From the NCBI GenBank assembly GCA_015693905.1, contig CP065161.1, forward strand, positions 1,240,001 to 1,304,000: DNA of 64,000 bases, in the 5' to 3' direction. The first letter of the stretch is position 1. The number at the start of each line of letters is the position of its first letter. Position numbers and translations under genes: made by a program. Shown here one piece after another: positions 27,030 to 36,558 of this stretch. Source of the DNA: Rhodobacterales bacterium HKCCA1288 (GTDB lineage Bacteria; Pseudomonadota; Alphaproteobacteria; Rhodobacterales; Rhodobacteraceae). Below the pieces are notes generated by a model that made no database searches, was not told the origin of the DNA, and was given only the letters and a program-made list of their open reading frames with translations.

Positions 27030-28894
27030 CCAACAGCACGGCGCACAGGGGTGCGGCCGATCCCGTTTCGCTTAAAGCCTATCTGTTGAACGGGGGCATG
27101 GCCATATTTCTGACAGGCCTCGTCTTGTTGGTCATGATTTTCGTGCGTTTTGGCAATGTGCAGCCCATCGAAGGCACGCTTATGATCACCGAAGCGGTGC
27201 TGTGCCCGATGCCGCCCACCGCAGCAGCCTGTGATACGGGCACCCCCGTCACCCTGCCCTATAACATACCCGCCCGTGGCAGCGCAGATATTCATGACCC
27301 AAGGTTTCGGATCACGGCAGAGCTTGACGGGCTACAGCGCCCTTTGGCGATATTTTTACCACGGGTAAAACGCAGCCTCGAAATCACAGCGAACGGCACG
27401 ATCATCCAAACGCTTGAGCCTTTGGAAACACGGCAATGGAACCGCTCCATTCTCGTTGATATCAACGAAGCTACGGCACCAGAAAACACCATAGTGCTTG
27501 ATCTTCGGGTGCAAGGGTTCGGGCAAGAAGGTCTGCAGCTTTGGCCCGTTTTCCTTGGTCCAAGTGAAATACTGACAGCCCGCAAAATCCTGCGCGACCG
27601 TGTTGCCATCGACTTGGCCGTATTTGCACAAGCGATGTCGGTGCTTTTGTTTTTTGGCCATTTGATTGTGCGCCGCGCCCTGCCCGATGAAGAAATCCAT
27701 CTCTGGCTTGCCGCATCAGCGCTTTGTGCGATTGTGTTCCTGACCCATTTCACCACGCCCGTTGCCTTGTTGCCTTATCCCCTCTGGACGGTGATCTGGA
27801 CAACCATGCCTGCGCTTTATGTGTTGTTCCTGCTAAAATTTGTAACGCGCTTTTTCGGGGTTAAGCTGCCCATGATTGAGGCCAGTTTCACGCTGCTCAT
27901 TGGGCTCTCTTTCCTCTACGCCGCAACGATCATGCCCGAAGGCTATGCGCTGCTATATGGGGCTGCGTTAAACTCGACCAACATATTTTTTGGAACAGTG
28001 GTTTTGACGACCTTTTGGGTGCATCGAAGGAATATGGGACAAGGCACCTTTGTGTTGTTCTTCTTTTGCTTCTGCGTTCCGCTTGCGGCAGGGATGTTTG
28101 AAATTGTCCTCACCCTCAGCCCCACCGCCCTTACGCCCCTGTCCCTGTTCCATCTTGCGCCTGTCTTTTTGGCTTCGGTGGCGATTTACCTCTTTATCTC
28201 ACAGCTCATCACCGCAATGAAAACCAGCAAAGCTCGCGCTGGCGAATTGGAGCGTTTGGCTGAGGAAATCCAAGCCGAATTGGCGTTAAGCTATGAAACC
28301 TTGGCACGCGAACGCGAGAAAAGTGCGATTGACAAAGAACGTTCGCGAATTTTGCTGGATTTGCACGATGGGGTTGGGGGGATTTTGGCCAATACCATCG
28401 CCTATATCGACAATCATGGGCGCGGCGATGATGTGATCCGCGCCTCCCTCTCCGAGGCTCTCCGCGATCTTGGGTTAATGTTGGACGGGTTGGAAAACAG
28501 TCATTCCTTGGCCACACTTTTAGGCATGATGCGCGAAAGGCTCGAGCCTTTGATGAATGACCACAATCTCAGCTTTGATTGGCAGGTTGAAGAGGAACCT
28601 CAAATTCCACATCAAGGCCCATCTCATAATCTGGCCGTTGCGCGTATCGTGCAGGAGGCAATCACCAATACGATCAAACACGCGAATGCCAGTTCAATCC
28701 GCATCTATACCCAACAGGATCTGGTGCGGGTCAGTGATAATGGCCGCGGCTTCGATGTCACGGCAGAGCCCCGACAAGGCTATGGCCTAATGGGAATGCG
28801 GCGGCGCGCGGCAGATTTGGGAATTGGTCTTGAGATCAAGAGCGGCCAAAGCGGCACGCAGATCAGTCTCTTTCTCAACCCCCAAACCGTTTGA
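27026..28894 (+). CDS. Sensor histidine kinase, NarX-type with 7TM sensor region
   Basis: This is a 622-residue membrane kinase. An N-terminal helix (about 15-38) precedes a periplasmic domain of about 155 residues that resembles the 7TMR-DISM extracellular fold. Some seven hydrophobic helices follow (about 200-390), then a short coiled coil. The HisKA_3 dimerisation motif has the phosphorylated His in LLDLHDGVGGILANTIAY. The ATPase domain has VQEAITNTIKHA, DNGRGFD and YGLMGMRRRA. It starts with TTG 27026 overlapping the regulator's TGA (TTGA), so translation is probably coupled. The signal is unknown. Confidence 0.88.
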   Translation: MTNSTAHRGAADPVSLKAYLLNGGMAIFLTGLVLLVMIFVRFGNVQPIEGTLMITEAVLCPMPPTAAACDTGTPVTLPYNIPARGSADIHDPRFRITAELDGLQRPLAIFLPRVKRSLEITANGTIIQTLEPLETRQWNRSILVDINEATAPENTIVLDLRVQGFGQEGLQLWPVFLGPSEILTARKILRDRVAIDLAVFAQAMSVLLFFGHLIVRRALPDEEIHLWLAASALCAIVFLTHFTTPVALLPYPLWTVIWTTMPALYVLFLLKFVTRFFGVKLPMIEASFTLLIGLSFLYAATIMPEGYALLYGAALNSTNIFFGTVVLTTFWVHRRNMGQGTFVLFFFCFCVPLAAGMFEIVLTLSPTALTPLSLFHLAPVFLASVAIYLFISQLITAMKTSKARAGELERLAEEIQAELALSYETLAREREKSAIDKERSRILLDLHDGVGGILANTIAYIDNHGRGDDVIRASLSEALRDLGLMLDGLENSHSLATLLGMMRERLEPLMNDHNLSFDWQVEEEPQIPHQGPSHNLAVARIVQEAITNTIKHANASSIRIYTQQDLVRVSDNGRGFDVTAEPRQGYGLMGMRRRAADLGIGLEIKSGQSGTQISLFLNPQTV

Positions 28895-28906
28895 GTGCCG
28901 CGCGGA

Positions 28907-29035
28907 TCACTTGGCGTCTTTTTCGGCCTGACGCTTTTCCCAAGCGGCTTTCTTTTCGAGATATTCTTCTTCGGTCAGATTATGCCAACCCACACATTTA
29001 CCCGTTGGCGAACGTCCGCATCCACAATCACTCAT
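28907..29035 (-). CDS. 42-residue Cys/His protein, possible metal-binding mini-protein
   Basis: ATG 29035 has GAGGAAA a few bases upstream. The product opens MSDCGCGRSPTGKCVGWHNL, giving a CxC-x6-C-x3-H cluster that could hold zinc or iron. It continues with an amphipathic charged helix (TEEEYLEKKAAWEKRQAEKD). I recognise it only as a type of small protein that recurs in Rhodobacteraceae, with no known function. The longer frame to 29197 is rejected because its N-terminus is not protein-like. Confidence 0.65.
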   Translation of the reverse strand: MSDCGCGRSPTGKCVGWHNLTEEEYLEKKAAWEKRQAEKDAK

Positions 29036-29106
29036 TATTTTTTCCTCGGCTTTGATCTGTGTAAGGGGGGAGATAGAGAGAGAATGCCCGCTGGAAACCC
29101 CCCATC

Positions 29107-29547
29107 TCAAAAGAAATGCACAGCACCCAAAACAGTGGTCGCCAAAACGATATATCGACCAAATTTGGCGATGCTGACAACCAATACAAACCGCCAAAGA
29201 GGCTCGCGCATCACCCCTGCGGCAAGCGTAATCGGATCACCGATAATTGGCACCCATGAGGCCAAAAGGCTGATCCAACCCCAACGCTGATAGCGGTCTT
29301 GCGCACGGGCCAAATTCGCGCGGGATATCGGAAACCAGCGTTTATCGGCTTGTGTCTCAGCCACGCGCCCCAAGCCCCAATTAACACAAGAGCCCAGAAC
29401 ATTGCCAATCCCAGCGACCAAGACCAACAGCCAGACGGGATAGGTCTGGCCCAGGATTAGCCCAACCAAGACCGCCTCAGATTGCGCAGGGATTAGGCTT
29501 GCCGCAAGGAAGGCCGCCCCAAAGAGAAGCCACAGACCCCCCATCAT
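29107..29547 (-). CDS. yqaA: YqaA family membrane protein (DedA/SNARE-associated type)
   Basis: The 146-residue inner-membrane protein has a re-entrant-type N-terminal segment (FLAASLIPAQSEAVLVGLIL) and GIGNVLGSCVNWGLGR, both characteristic of YqaA, a short DedA relative. Hydrophobic helices lie at about 4-24, 34-58, 95-115 and 120-142. DedA-type proteins move lipid carriers across the membrane, but YqaA itself is uncharacterised. Its start overlaps the stop of the VOC gene by four bases. Confidence 0.85.
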   Translation of the reverse strand: MMGGLWLLFGAAFLAASLIPAQSEAVLVGLILGQTYPVWLLVLVAGIGNVLGSCVNWGLGRVAETQADKRWFPISRANLARAQDRYQRWGWISLLASWVPIIGDPITLAAGVMREPLWRFVLVVSIAKFGRYIVLATTVLGAVHFF

Positions 29548-29957
29548 ACAGCTTGGTGCACCTCGATCACATTGCCCTCGGGATCATGGAAAAAGACCTG
29601 ATGCCATTCTTTCGCAAAGGCAGTGCCGTAATCGGAATAAGGAATGTTATGTTGGTCAAGCAGGGCCATAAAGGCTGCAATGTCATCTGTGCGAAAGGCA
29701 ATATGACCGCGTTCGACAGGGTTGATCACCTCGCCATTGCGAAAGGCGACAGACAAATCCTTTGTGGCAAGATGCATCTGCATCTGCCCATCCGTGGCAA
29801 AACGAATTTTACCATCATACCCGCTTTGCGATGTTGCCTCAGGGCGCGGGAAAGATTGGATTGGGATGTCGTCCAACCCCAAAACACCCGTGTAGAACGC
29901 GTGCAACCGATCCACATCTTCGGAGACGAAATTGATATGGTGAAATTCTAGCTTCAT
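29544..29957 (-). CDS. VOC-family (glyoxalase/bleomycin-resistance-like) protein
   Basis: The 137-residue cytosolic protein has two beta-alpha-beta-beta-beta modules. The first starts LEFHHINFVSEDVDRLHAFY, with the metal-ligand His. The second has ERGHIAFRTDDIAAF and ends VFFHDPEGNVIEVHQ, with the usual Glu ligand. The substrate cannot be told. It is co-transcribed with yqaA. A fosfomycin- or dioxygenase-like activity is possible but unsupported. Confidence 0.85.
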   Translation of the reverse strand: MKLEFHHINFVSEDVDRLHAFYTGVLGLDDIPIQSFPRPEATSQSGYDGKIRFATDGQMQMHLATKDLSVAFRNGEVINPVERGHIAFRTDDIAAFMALLDQHNIPYSDYGTAFAKEWHQVFFHDPEGNVIEVHQAV

Positions 29958-30027
29958 GCTGCGGGCCTTTGTTGTCGAAGATCTGTGCCCCGACTATAGG
30001 CGCAAAGACCCTGCAAATGCCAAGGGC

Positions 30028-31515
30028 TTAATCCGCCGCCACATAGGCGCGCAAAGCAGCGCGCAACCCTTGCGACCAAATCAAAGTCAACCAATCGCAA
30101 AAGGCTGTCGCAAAGCGCGGATCATCGGCCAGATCACCATAGATCCGCGACATAGAAAGCCATGCCATTGGATCAGATTTTGCGACAAGCGCCGTCTGAT
30201 GCAAATCAGACCAATTAGGGTCATTCGCTTCAATCACTGTTCCATCTTCGCGGGTAGCGGCACACATGCGCGCCCATGCGGCCTCGACCAAAGCGAGCCC
30301 TGAAATTGAGCTGCCCTTTTCCAAACCATCGCGCAACGAAGGCAGCACAAAACCTGGATGACGGGACGAGCCATCAAACGCCACGCGGCGCGTTGTGTCG
30401 ACAATCATCTCATTTCCAAAGCGCCGTTCAATCAGCGTCACATAATCGGCGGGGGTCATATCTGGCACGGGCTGCACATGGGGCGCGATTTCCTCGCGCA
30501 CCACTTTTGCAAAAAAGGGCGCAACATCCGCATCCCCCATCGCAGCAGAGATTGTGGCAAGTGACAGAACCTCACCTGCATTGGCCAACACCTGATGTCC
30601 GCCGTTTAGAATGCGAATTTTCATCGCCTCGAACGCGTGAACGTGATCCGAGAAGGTCGCACCGGCCAAATCCCAATCGGGGCGGCCCGCACAAAAATCA
30701 TCTTCGATCACCCATTGGCGAAAGGCCTCGTGGGTGACGGGCACTTGATCATGCAGTCCAAACTCCTCGACCAAGGCCAATTCATTCGGCCCTGTCGCAG
30801 GGACGATGCAATCCACCATCGAATTGGGAAAGCTGCAGGCGGTGTTGATCCAATCGGCCAAATCAGCATCCATCAGACGCGCAAGCGACACAATCGTCTG
30901 ACGCAGAACCGCGCCATTGCCCTGTAGGTTATCGCAAGATTGCAACGTGATTGGCCCCTGCCCCTTGGCACGGCGCAGACGCAAGGCCGCAACAATCGCG
31001 CCAAAGGCCGTGCGCGGCTGGTCAGGATAGGCCACATCATGCACAATATCAGGATGCGCCGCATCAAACCCGAGCGTAACAGGGTCGATATAATAGCCAC
31101 CTTCGGTCACAGTTAGGGCGACAATCCGAATATCCGCCTCAGCCATGCGCGCGATCAGCGGGCCGTTACCCTCAACCACAGGGATGTAATCAATCATCGA
31201 CCCGACCACTTCGGCAGAGACACCTTCGGGATCAAGCTTGATCAATGTCGTCAGGCAATCTTGTGCCAGCATTTTTTGACGCTGCACGTCATCGTAAGGG
31301 CGCACGCCTGCACCGATAATCGCCCAATCATGCGCCAGACCCTGCTCCATCAGGCGATGCAAATACCACGATTGGTGCGCGCGGTGGAAATTCCCAAGAC
31401 CAATATGAACAATTCCCGCCGAAAGCGCACTTCGATCATAACTGGGCCGCGCAATCTTTGAAGGCAGGCTTGAAAGGTTATCTTGGCTAAGGGCAATCAT
31501 CGGCACGTCTCGCAT
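30028..31515 (-). CDS. mtlK: Mannitol 2-dehydrogenase
   Basis: This polyol-specific long-chain dehydrogenase oxidises D-mannitol to fructose with NAD+. The N-terminal nucleotide site is IVHIGLGNFHRAHQSWYLHRL, and the catalytic lysine region is MKIRILNGGHQVLANAG with the family motif KxxxxN(G)xH. The length of 495 residues is typical. ATG 31515 overlaps the SDR stop (ATGA); a TTG at 31527 also exists in frame. It is the last gene of the polyol operon, as in Rhodobacter smo operons. Confidence 0.92.
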   Translation of the reverse strand: MRDVPMIALSQDNLSSLPSKIARPSYDRSALSAGIVHIGLGNFHRAHQSWYLHRLMEQGLAHDWAIIGAGVRPYDDVQRQKMLAQDCLTTLIKLDPEGVSAEVVGSMIDYIPVVEGNGPLIARMAEADIRIVALTVTEGGYYIDPVTLGFDAAHPDIVHDVAYPDQPRTAFGAIVAALRLRRAKGQGPITLQSCDNLQGNGAVLRQTIVSLARLMDADLADWINTACSFPNSMVDCIVPATGPNELALVEEFGLHDQVPVTHEAFRQWVIEDDFCAGRPDWDLAGATFSDHVHAFEAMKIRILNGGHQVLANAGEVLSLATISAAMGDADVAPFFAKVVREEIAPHVQPVPDMTPADYVTLIERRFGNEMIVDTTRRVAFDGSSRHPGFVLPSLRDGLEKGSSISGLALVEAAWARMCAATREDGTVIEANDPNWSDLHQTALVAKSDPMAWLSMSRIYGDLADDPRFATAFCDWLTLIWSQGLRAALRAYVAAD

Positions 31516-32288
31516 CAGCTCATCCAATTCCCGCCATCGACATTATATGTCTGGGCCACGATGTAATCGGCATCCGCGCTTGCCAGAAACACGGCCATGC
31601 CTGTTAAATCTTCAGCTTGCCCCATGCGCCCGAAAGGCACGGCTTCGCCGACTTCGCGCTTTTTCTGGCCAAGGGGCTTGCCCTCATATTTTGCAAAAAA
31701 CGCATCCACCCCGTCCCAATGCTCGCCATCCACCACACCAGGCGCGATCGCATTCACATTGATCCCATGGGAAATGAGGTTCAGCCCTGCGGATTGGGTC
31801 AGACTGATCACAGCCGCCTTAGAAGCACAGTAGACTCCCACCAAGGCCTCACCGCGCCGCCCTGCTTGGCTGGCCATATTGATAATCTTGCCCCCCTGCC
31901 CGCGGGCAATCATTTTCTTGGCGACAGCCTGCATGGTAAACAGAACGCCCGCCACGTTGATCGCAAAGACCTTGTCAAAATCGGCGCGCGTGATTTCGAC
32001 AATGGGGGCAGCGGTGAAAAGCGCTGCATTGTTGATCAAGATATCAATGCCACCAAGATTGGATTCAACCTGATCCACGGCTGCTTCGATACTGGCTTGG
32101 TCTGTCACATCCATTTCAACCGCGCACGCCTTGGGGCCAAGCGCCGCTGCCGCCTCGCCGGCGCGGGTGATGTTAATGTCGCCAATCGCAACCTCTGCGC
32201 CTTCTGCAATGTAGCGCTGCGCAAACGCGTATCCGATGCCGCGCGCAGCCCCCGTGATCAGCGCCTTTTTCCCAAGAAGCCGTGTCAT
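31515..32288 (-). CDS. smoS: Sorbitol dehydrogenase (short-chain, SmoS type)
   Basis: This is a classical SDR of 257 residues. It has the coenzyme motif [25 protein letters not shown] (an NNAG variant), and the catalytic YCASK with Ser before it in [14 protein letters not shown]. The C-terminal [13 protein letters not shown] is typical of L-iditol/sorbitol 2-dehydrogenases. It oxidises D-glucitol to fructose. It overlaps both the ATPase gene upstream and mtlK downstream by four bases or fewer. Confidence 0.92.
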   Translation of the reverse strand: MTRLLGKKALITGAARGIGYAFAQRYIAEGAEVAIGDINITRAGEAAAALGPKACAVEMDVTDQASIEAAVDQVESNLGGIDILINNAALFTAAPIVEITRADFDKVFAINVAGVLFTMQAVAKKMIARGQGGKIINMASQAGRRGEALVGVYCASKAAVISLTQSAGLNLISHGINVNAIAPGVVDGEHWDGVDAFFAKYEGKPLGQKKREVGEAVPFGRMGQAEDLTGMAVFLASADADYIVAQTYNVDGGNWMS

Positions 32289-33289
32289 GACTGGCGGAGC
32301 CCCTTTGCATCAAAGCGGTGGATGTGATCGGGGTTTGGCGTCAAATGCACAGTCGCGCCGTAATCTACGTCCATCTCACCCGAGATCCGCACGGTGATCG
32401 GTTCGGCATGGCCCTCGATTTGAACGTGCAAAAACGTGTCAGACCCCAAATGTTCAGACACACCAACCTGTCCTGACCATGTGCCTTTGCTTGTGGAAAT
32501 TTCCAAATGCTCGGGGCGGATGCCAATCGTATGGGCGCCATAAGGTGTAGCCAGATCACCGCCTAACAGGTTCATCTTGGGTGATCCGATAAAGCCTGCG
32601 ACAAAGGTGTTGCACGGGCGCTGATACAGCTCCAACGGGCTGCCCACCTGTTCGATAACGCCTGCACGCAAGACCACGATCTTATCGGCCATGGTCATCG
32701 CTTCGACCTGATCATGGGTCACATAGATCATCGTGGTCTTCAGGCGCTTGTGCAATTCGCTGATCTCAAGGCGCATCCCAACCCGCAGCGCCGCATCTAG
32801 GTTTGACAAAGGCTCGTCAAACAAGAATGCGGCAGGCTCGCGCACGATGGCACGGCCAATGGCCACGCGCTGGCGCTGACCACCCGATAATTGCCCTGGC
32901 TTACGGTCGAGATAATCCGTTAGGTTCAACACCTCTGCCGCTTGCGCAACACGGGCGTCTTGTTCCGATTTGCTCAGCCCCGCCATACGCAGCGGAAACG
33001 CGATATTCTTGCGCACCGACATATGCGGATAAAGTGCGTAAGACTGGAACACCATCGCCAGACCACGCTTGGCTGGGGCAATGTCAGTTGCATTCACCCC
33101 GTCAATCATCACCGCGCCATCGCTGACATCCTCAAGCCCTGCGATCAAACGCAAAAGCGTGGATTTCCCGCAGCCTGATGGGCCGACAAAGACGACAAAC
33201 TCGCCATCATTAATGTCCAAATCTAGCGGCGGAATAACTTCGACATCCCCGAATTTCTTGGACACTTTGTTTAATGTGATCTGTCCCAT
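32285..33289 (-). CDS. smoK: Polyol ABC transporter ATP-binding protein
   Basis: This is an ATPase of the MalK/UgpC family. It has Walker [11 protein letters not shown]-loop [13 protein letters not shown], signature [14 protein letters not shown], Walker [13 protein letters not shown] and switch THDQ. The C-terminal TOBE-type regulatory domain covers about residues 235-334. It energises the two permeases encoded upstream. The gene starts 11 bases after smoG. Confidence 0.93.
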   Translation of the reverse strand: MGQITLNKVSKKFGDVEVIPPLDLDINDGEFVVFVGPSGCGKSTLLRLIAGLEDVSDGAVMIDGVNATDIAPAKRGLAMVFQSYALYPHMSVRKNIAFPLRMAGLSKSEQDARVAQAAEVLNLTDYLDRKPGQLSGGQRQRVAIGRAIVREPAAFLFDEPLSNLDAALRVGMRLEISELHKRLKTTMIYVTHDQVEAMTMADKIVVLRAGVIEQVGSPLELYQRPCNTFVAGFIGSPKMNLLGGDLATPYGAHTIGIRPEHLEISTSKGTWSGQVGVSEHLGSDTFLHVQIEGHAEPITVRISGEMDVDYGATVHLTPNPDHIHRFDAKGLRQS

Positions 33290-33300
33290 TTCCGCTCCGC

Positions 33301-34131
33301 TTATTTAACCGCGCCAAAGGTCAGGCCGCGCACAAGTTGTTTCTGGCTGAACCACCCCATCACAAGAATGGGCGCAATCGCCATGGTCGAAGCTGCCGAT
33401 AGCTTCGCGTAGAACAGCCCTTCTGGACTAGAATAACTGGCGATGAAGGCCGTCAGCGGGGCCGCATTGGCCGCTGTGAGGTTCAATGTCCAAAACGCCT
33501 CGTTCCACGCCAAAATGACATTGAGCAAAATGGTTGAGGCAATTCCAGGAATAGCCATTGGTGTCAGCACATACAGGATTTCCTCGCGCAAGGTGGCGCC
33601 ATCCATCCGCGCGGCCTCTAGGATCTCGCTCGGGATTTCCTTGAAATAAGTATAGAGCATCCAGACAATGATCGGCAGGTTGATGAGCATCATAACCACA
33701 ACCAAACCAAAACGGCTGTCGAGAAGGCCAAGCTCAATGAAGAGCAGGTAAATGGGATAAAGCACCCCAACCGCAGGCAGCATTTTGGTGGACAACATCC
33801 AAAGCAAAATATCCTTGGTGCGTTTGGACGGCACAAAGGCCATAGCCCAAGCGGCAGGGATCGCCACCAACAGGCCAAGCGCGGTTGAACCAAACGCGAT
33901 GATGATCGAATTCCACAGATAGCGGGTGTAGTCCGACCGCTCCTGCACAACGCCATAATTCTCTAGCGTCCAGTCAAAGAACAAGAATAAAGGCGGGTCA
34001 TTGATCGCTTGCGCCTCGGTTTTGAAGCTTGTCAGGATCGTCCACAAAATCGGGAAGAAGATCAAAAAGCCAATCGTCCATGCAACCAAAGTATTGATGA
34101 GCTTACGGTTTGGGGTGACTGCGCGGGCCAT
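33301..34131 (-). CDS. smoG: Polyol ABC transporter permease, MalG type
   Basis: The 276-residue protein has six transmembrane helices. The EAA loop, [25 protein letters not shown], contacts the ATPase and lies about residues 170-195. The first helix is [20 protein letters not shown], with the large periplasmic loop after it. This is the second permease of the sorbitol/mannitol importer. The gene begins 12 bases after smoF ends. Confidence 0.92.
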   Translation of the reverse strand: MARAVTPNRKLINTLVAWTIGFLIFFPILWTILTSFKTEAQAINDPPLFLFFDWTLENYGVVQERSDYTRYLWNSIIIAFGSTALGLLVAIPAAWAMAFVPSKRTKDILLWMLSTKMLPAVGVLYPIYLLFIELGLLDSRFGLVVVMMLINLPIIVWMLYTYFKEIPSEILEAARMDGATLREEILYVLTPMAIPGIASTILLNVILAWNEAFWTLNLTAANAAPLTAFIASYSSPEGLFYAKLSAASTMAIAPILVMGWFSQKQLVRGLTFGAVK

Positions 34132-34143
34132 AGCGTTTCCTCC

Positions 34144-35010
34144 TCACGCGTCCAAATTCTTGCCAACGATGCGCATCAAGAAGACGGCAACAATATTGGC
34201 AAGGATGATGGCGTAGACCCCGCCCGCAGACCCCAGACCCACATTCTGGCTTTCCAACACGCGTTGGAAGATCAGGTAGGTCAGCGTCCGCGTGCCAAAG
34301 GCCCCGCCCGTGGTCACAAAAATTTCGGCGAAAATAGACAGTAAGAAAATCGTCTGGATTAAGATCACAATCGTGATCGCCCGCGCCAAATGCGGCAGCA
34401 CCAGATTGAAAAACCGTGCAACAGGGCCTGCGCCATCCATTTCGGCGGCCTCTAGTTGCTCACCATCCAAAGATTGGATCGCGGTTAGTAAAATCAGCGT
34501 GGCAAAAGGCAGCCATTGCCACGAGACAATCATGATCAACGATGTAATCGGCACATCCGACAACCACACAACAGGTTCGGCCCCAAAGGCGCGCCACAAA
34601 TGCGCAAACAGGCCATTGACGGGATCCATAAAGATATTCTTCCACACCAAAGCCGATACAGTGGGCATAACGAAAAAGGGCGCGATGACCATGATCCGCA
34701 CGACACCCTGCCCCCAAATGGGCTGATCCAACAGCATGGCGAGGAATATGCCAAGGATAACAGTGATGGCCAAAACCCCGAGCACGATCACAAGGGTGGT
34801 TTGAACCGCAGGCCAAAACGAACTTGAGCTGATAAAGCGGATGTAATTCTCAAACCCGATAAAGCCTTGGTCGCCACCGCGCAGCGGCAGATATTGCCGA
34901 AACGAAAACCACAAGGTCATGGTCAACGGAACAAGCATCCAACCAAGCAGCAAGATCACGGCAGGGGCCATCATCACACGCGCAGCGGATCGTGAATGTT
35001 GGGTGGCCAT
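34144..35010 (-). CDS. smoF: Polyol ABC transporter permease, MalF type
   Basis: The 288-residue protein has six transmembrane helices and an EAA loop, EAAEMDGAGPVARFFNLVLPHL. The start at ATG 35010 gives the family's usual short cytoplasmic tail MATQHSRSAARVMM before the first helix. It is separated from smoE by 128 bp that contain a stem-loop. This is the usual way to make much more binding protein than permease. Confidence 0.92.
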   Translation of the reverse strand: MATQHSRSAARVMMAPAVILLLGWMLVPLTMTLWFSFRQYLPLRGGDQGFIGFENYIRFISSSSFWPAVQTTLVIVLGVLAITVILGIFLAMLLDQPIWGQGVVRIMVIAPFFVMPTVSALVWKNIFMDPVNGLFAHLWRAFGAEPVVWLSDVPITSLIMIVSWQWLPFATLILLTAIQSLDGEQLEAAEMDGAGPVARFFNLVLPHLARAITIVILIQTIFLLSIFAEIFVTTGGAFGTRTLTYLIFQRVLESQNVGLGSAGGVYAIILANIVAVFLMRIVGKNLDA

Positions 35011-35082
35011 CGGCAAATCCTTCACGGGACAGACATCGGGTCTGGTCAATATATATTAACAAATACGGGGGCGATGTCGGAA

Positions 35083-35117
35083 AATGTGGGAGGCGACCTT
35101 GAGACGCCTCCCACGTT
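35083..35117 (-). terminator. Intercistronic stem-loop after smoE (mRNA-stabilising or partial terminator)
   Basis: GTGGGAGGCG (35086-35095) pairs with CGCCTCCCAC (35105-35114), extended by a G-T wobble and two A-T pairs, with a nine-base loop. On the minus strand it is followed by ACATTTT. It sits 22 bases after the smoE stop. Confidence 0.75.
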
Positions 35118-35138
35118 CTTGGGGAGGTGGGTTACCGC

Positions 35139-36443
35139 TTAGCGATAGCCCGCTGCTTCCATTGCTTCATTGGTGATGGCTTGTGCTTTTTCCAAAGCCT
35201 CATCAATCGACTGCTGGCCTGCATAAACTGCCGAGAATTCTTGGCTCACTTCAGATGCGATGCCCGCAAATTCTGGGATCGCTGCGAACTGAATGCCGAC
35301 ATAGGGGCTTGGCTCTACGGTCGAGTCGTTCGGGTCTGCGGACAAGATCGAACGAAGTGTCATGTCTGCAAATGGAACGTCTGCGTAGTTGGGGTTCTCA
35401 TAGAGCGAGGTGCGCGCGCCTGGAGGCACGTTTGCCCAACCTTCATTGGCGGCAACCAATTCGATATATTCTTTGGAAGTCGCCCATTCGATGAACTGCT
35501 TGGCTGCATCTGCTTGCTGTGTGCCCGCAGGGATAGCCAAGGCCCAAGCCCAGAGCCAGTTGGAACGCTTGCCAAGGCCATTATCAGGTGCCAGGGCAAA
35601 ACCTACGTGATCTGCAACAGTCGAGTCATTGGGGTTGGTGACGAAGGATGCCGCAACAGTCGCGTCAATCCACATACCGCACTTGCCCTGCTGGAACAGC
35701 GACAGGTTCTCGTTGAAGCCGTTGGTGGCATAGCCCGCAGGGCCCGATTCATTCATCATGCCAACAAAGAATTCCAACGTGTCACGCCATGGCTGTGTGT
35801 CGAACTGTGCGTTCCAGTCCATGTCGAACCAACGTGCGCCAAACGAGTTGGACATTGCAGTGATGAAAGCGCCGCCTTCACCCCAGCCTGCCTTACCACG
35901 CAGACAGATGCCGTTGATGTCATTTGCGCGATCTGTCATCGCTGCCGCCGCTTCGCGGATGAAGGCCCAAGTTGGCGCTTCTGGCATTTCCAGACCCGCT
36001 GCTTCCATCAGGTCTGTGCGATACATCACCATCGAGCTTTCGCCGTAGAAAGGTGCCGCGTAAAGCGTGCCATCATGGCTCAAACCGCCTGCCATTGCGG
36101 GCAGAAGGTCAGCCACATCGTACTCGGCGCTGAGGTCGTCCAAAGGCACAAGCCAGTCATTAGAACCCCAGATCGGCGCCTCATACATGCCGATGGTCAT
36201 GATGTCGAACTGGCCACCATTTGTGGTGATGTCGGTGGTCACGCGCTGACGCAGCACGTTTTCCTCAAGGGTCACCCACTCAACATTGATACCAGTTTGT
36301 TCTGTGAATGTATCCGTATAGCCCTGCATACGGATCATATCGCCATTGTTTACGGTTGCGATTGTGATGGTCTGCGCCATCGCAGCGCCAGCAGTCAGCA
36401 CAGACAAAGCTGTCGCTGCAAGCAACGAGCGTTTCATAGTCAT
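35139..36443 (-). CDS. smoE: Sorbitol/mannitol ABC transporter substrate-binding protein
   Basis: This 434-residue periplasmic binding protein of the MalE-like family has a clear signal peptide, MTMKRSLLAATALSVLTAG then AAMAQ. The mature part begins TITIATVNNGDMIRMQGYTD, followed by the family hinge blocks and the repeated NPNDSTV. Position at the head of smoE-F-G-K-S-mtlK identifies the ligand as a hexitol. GGAGGAG lies six bases before ATG 36443, and a long palindrome sits in its promoter. Confidence 0.93.
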   Translation of the reverse strand: MTMKRSLLAATALSVLTAGAAMAQTITIATVNNGDMIRMQGYTDTFTEQTGINVEWVTLEENVLRQRVTTDITTNGGQFDIMTIGMYEAPIWGSNDWLVPLDDLSAEYDVADLLPAMAGGLSHDGTLYAAPFYGESSMVMYRTDLMEAAGLEMPEAPTWAFIREAAAAMTDRANDINGICLRGKAGWGEGGAFITAMSNSFGARWFDMDWNAQFDTQPWRDTLEFFVGMMNESGPAGYATNGFNENLSLFQQGKCGMWIDATVAASFVTNPNDSTVADHVGFALAPDNGLGKRSNWLWAWALAIPAGTQQADAAKQFIEWATSKEYIELVAANEGWANVPPGARTSLYENPNYADVPFADMTLRSILSADPNDSTVEPSPYVGIQFAAIPEFAGIASEVSQEFSAVYAGQQSIDEALEKAQAITNEAMEAAGYR

Positions 36444-36510
36444 CCTACTCCTCCCAAGGATTCTATTCAGTGAACAGACGTTACTGACAAGACTTGTTTC
36501 CCGTCAATAA

Positions 36511-36534
36511 AAAAATTTACGCGTGTAAATTTTT
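36511..36534. promoter_or_regulatory. Palindromic operator upstream of the polyol operon
   Basis: AAAAATTTAC-GCGT-GTAAATTTTT has perfect 10-bp arms around a 4-base centre and lies 68 bp upstream of smoE, between it and the LacI-family gene. A central CG within an even palindrome fits LacI-family operators. It is the best candidate binding site for the regulator encoded at 36559-37590. Confidence 0.7.
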
Positions 36535-36558
36535 ATTTTAGCCCTTGATAATCTTGGA

